This document shows positions 62,791 through 64,000 of a stretch of 64,000 bases of DNA, piece after piece. Under the pieces are notes generated by a model. That model was not told the origin of the DNA and searched no databases. It worked only from the letters and a program-made list of their open reading frames with translations. The DNA is taken from the NCBI RefSeq assembly GCF_963678635.1, contig NC_087064.1, positions 46,423,346 to 46,487,345 on the forward strand, read 5' to 3'. How positions within the stretch are numbered: the first letter of the stretch is position 1; the number at the start of each line of letters is the position of its first letter. A program made the translations under genes and the position numbers. Origin of the DNA: Symsagittifera roscoffensis (lineage: Eukaryota > Xenacoelomorpha > Acoela > Convolutidae).

Positions 62791-64000
62791 TACACCGTCT
62801 GCTCTTATTTTCGGCCGGATAGATTCGTGCAACTTCTTAGTCTAATACCAATCTTAATCTTTTTCTTATATCTCCTAGTCTCAATAGATCTAGTGTATAT
62901 TGGTTTATGCAAGTTAGCTCTTGGAGTTTATCCAGAAGGAGAACAACTGTATTCAAAGTTTTATTCAAATTGTTCTGGTGCTGAAACTACAAGTAGTTTC
63001 AGCACTTACAAATAAGTGTCAATGTTAGAGATGGAATATGATTGGTTAGTTATAAATATTTTATAGTGATAATCCATCATTAATTTAATTGGTATATAAA
63101 GACTAGATTTGAACTGGTTCCATTCATCCGTTTTTAATTGTTTAATGTAGTGAAGGACGGGTGATGTAGTTTCTTTTTGAAGTTGCGAGCATTGACTTCT
63201 TGGGGAGAGGAGAAGTGTGGTTGTTTGTGTTAGACGGAGGAAGATTGTTTTGTTCGTGTTGCAAGATGGGTGTCCTTGATCGTGGTAGTCTTGGGTGATT
63301 GTGTCTAGACTTCTGATCGATGCAATAATGTATCGATTTCGTTAAGTTTAGACCGACAATTTATGCAGGGTGAAGTTTGACTTTTCCGTGTGAAATGCCA
63401 AGTGGCTAGGATCGGTACTTGTAGTCAAAATCGAGATGACCATTGGTATGCTTCAATGGTTTTCATTTGCTGCGATGTTGAGTCCATACTTTAAATCTTT
63501 TGAGGGTTGTTGGAATGTAGTTTGGTTGTCATCTTCTTTGCTGCTCGTTCCTTGGGCTCTAAGAAATCTTTACGTGCTGCATTTATGGTTTACATTAATA
63601 ATTTTTTTTGTTATTTAAGTTTACTTATGAATTGTTATTAGTTGTTGCCGCAAAAGCGTTTTACTTTAGCTTGGTTATTTTTTAACAGTCGCTCACACTA
63701 GAGCAACTCTCGGCAAAAGTAGAGTGTGGGCCACAAAGCGTGGTTGTAGCACGATTGGTTAAGTCGGCTGTAGAACATGCTCAGGACGTCCCTCTGGTTG
63801 GTGAGGCCAGGAGTGGGGTATAATTTTATGGTCTCTTTGTGCAGAGTCCCTTTATTTATTCAATTTTTTGTTACATTTTCATGTTTTTCTCTTTTTTGTT
63901 TTGGTTGTGTCCGTTTCTCAAAAAAAGAAACTTTTAGTATGGGTTTGTCTGTCGACTTTTTTATGCTTCATTTTGTTGTTGTGAAGCTTGAAAGTGGTTT
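62791..64000. other. Region without recognised genes
   Basis: AT-rich. A perfect 12-bp inverted repeat, CTGAAACTACAAGTAGTTTCAG, sits near 62981-63002, written here as CTGAAACTAC and its complement. Frames of about 60 codons (62827-63015 and 63436-63618) contain hydrophobic stretches but have no support. I see nothing else. Confidence 0.5.

Noticed and set aside
62827-63015. Small membrane protein gene
   Set aside because: A 62-codon hydrophobic frame in AT-rich sequence, with no conservation or context to support it.
63740-63815. tRNA or tRNA-derived SINE head
   Set aside because: GTAGCACGATTGG resembles an A box, but no B box (GGTTCGANTCC) and no cloverleaf pairing can be found.

Overview
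The window is eukaryotic, almost certainly from an invertebrate animal. It is a pile-up of LTR and LINE retrotransposons. I see no bacterial feature, no RNA gene I would defend and no single-copy host gene. Ty3/gypsy-type Pol proteins, CCHC zinc knuckles and Jockey/CR1-like LINE remnants fit a metazoan genome. The species cannot be told from the sequence; T-rich TTTTCAG motifs are only a weak hint of a nematode.

Layout. (1) Element A, 803-23877, minus strand, is a 23,075-bp LTR retrotransposon. Its two 918-bp LTRs differ at only two positions I can find, so it inserted recently. In transcription order (right to left) it carries: 5' LTR, primer-binding site, a 2.6-kb leader with a 14-bp minisatellite, Gag-protease-RT-RNase H (2059 aa), integrase (677 aa), a small macro-domain-like protein (194 aa), a 1707-aa protein with a complete SGNH/GDSL esterase domain, a further large unknown protein (about 1250 aa), polypurine tract and 3' LTR. 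(2) Element B, from before base 1 to 44433, minus strand, is an older relative. A is nested in B's 3' LTR, 8 bp from that LTR's inner edge. B has the same gene order but is broken by stops and frameshifts, has lost most of gag, and carries a 3.4-kb duplication that replaces the integrase C-terminus and the start of the macro domain. (3) A LINE fragment (44434-about 44985) separates B from (4) element C, about 44975-58220, plus strand. C is a third, decayed relative that keeps gag, protease, RT, integrase and macro domain but no SGNH or ORF5 genes and no recognisable 3' LTR. (5) From 58220 to 64000 there is AT-rich sequence with a decayed Jockey/CR1-like LINE and about three copies of a short dispersed repeat.

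How the parts work together. The three elements form one family. They share a primer-binding site 11-12 nt inside the 5' LTR, an A-rich leader tract, a hairpin in the LTR, and a polypurine-tract core (GTCCGGGGAG) that recurs inside the coding region. The most interesting content is accessory: a macro domain fused to (or directly downstream of) integrase, an SGNH esterase with all catalytic residues, and a very large conserved protein of unknown function in the place where an env gene would sit. In A the two largest accessory ORFs are in the same frame, separated by one TAA, and the second has no nearby AUG. In A the Pol-integrase-macro chain is cut into three ORFs at points where C, and in part B, are continuous, so the expression strategy of this lineage is itself worth study.
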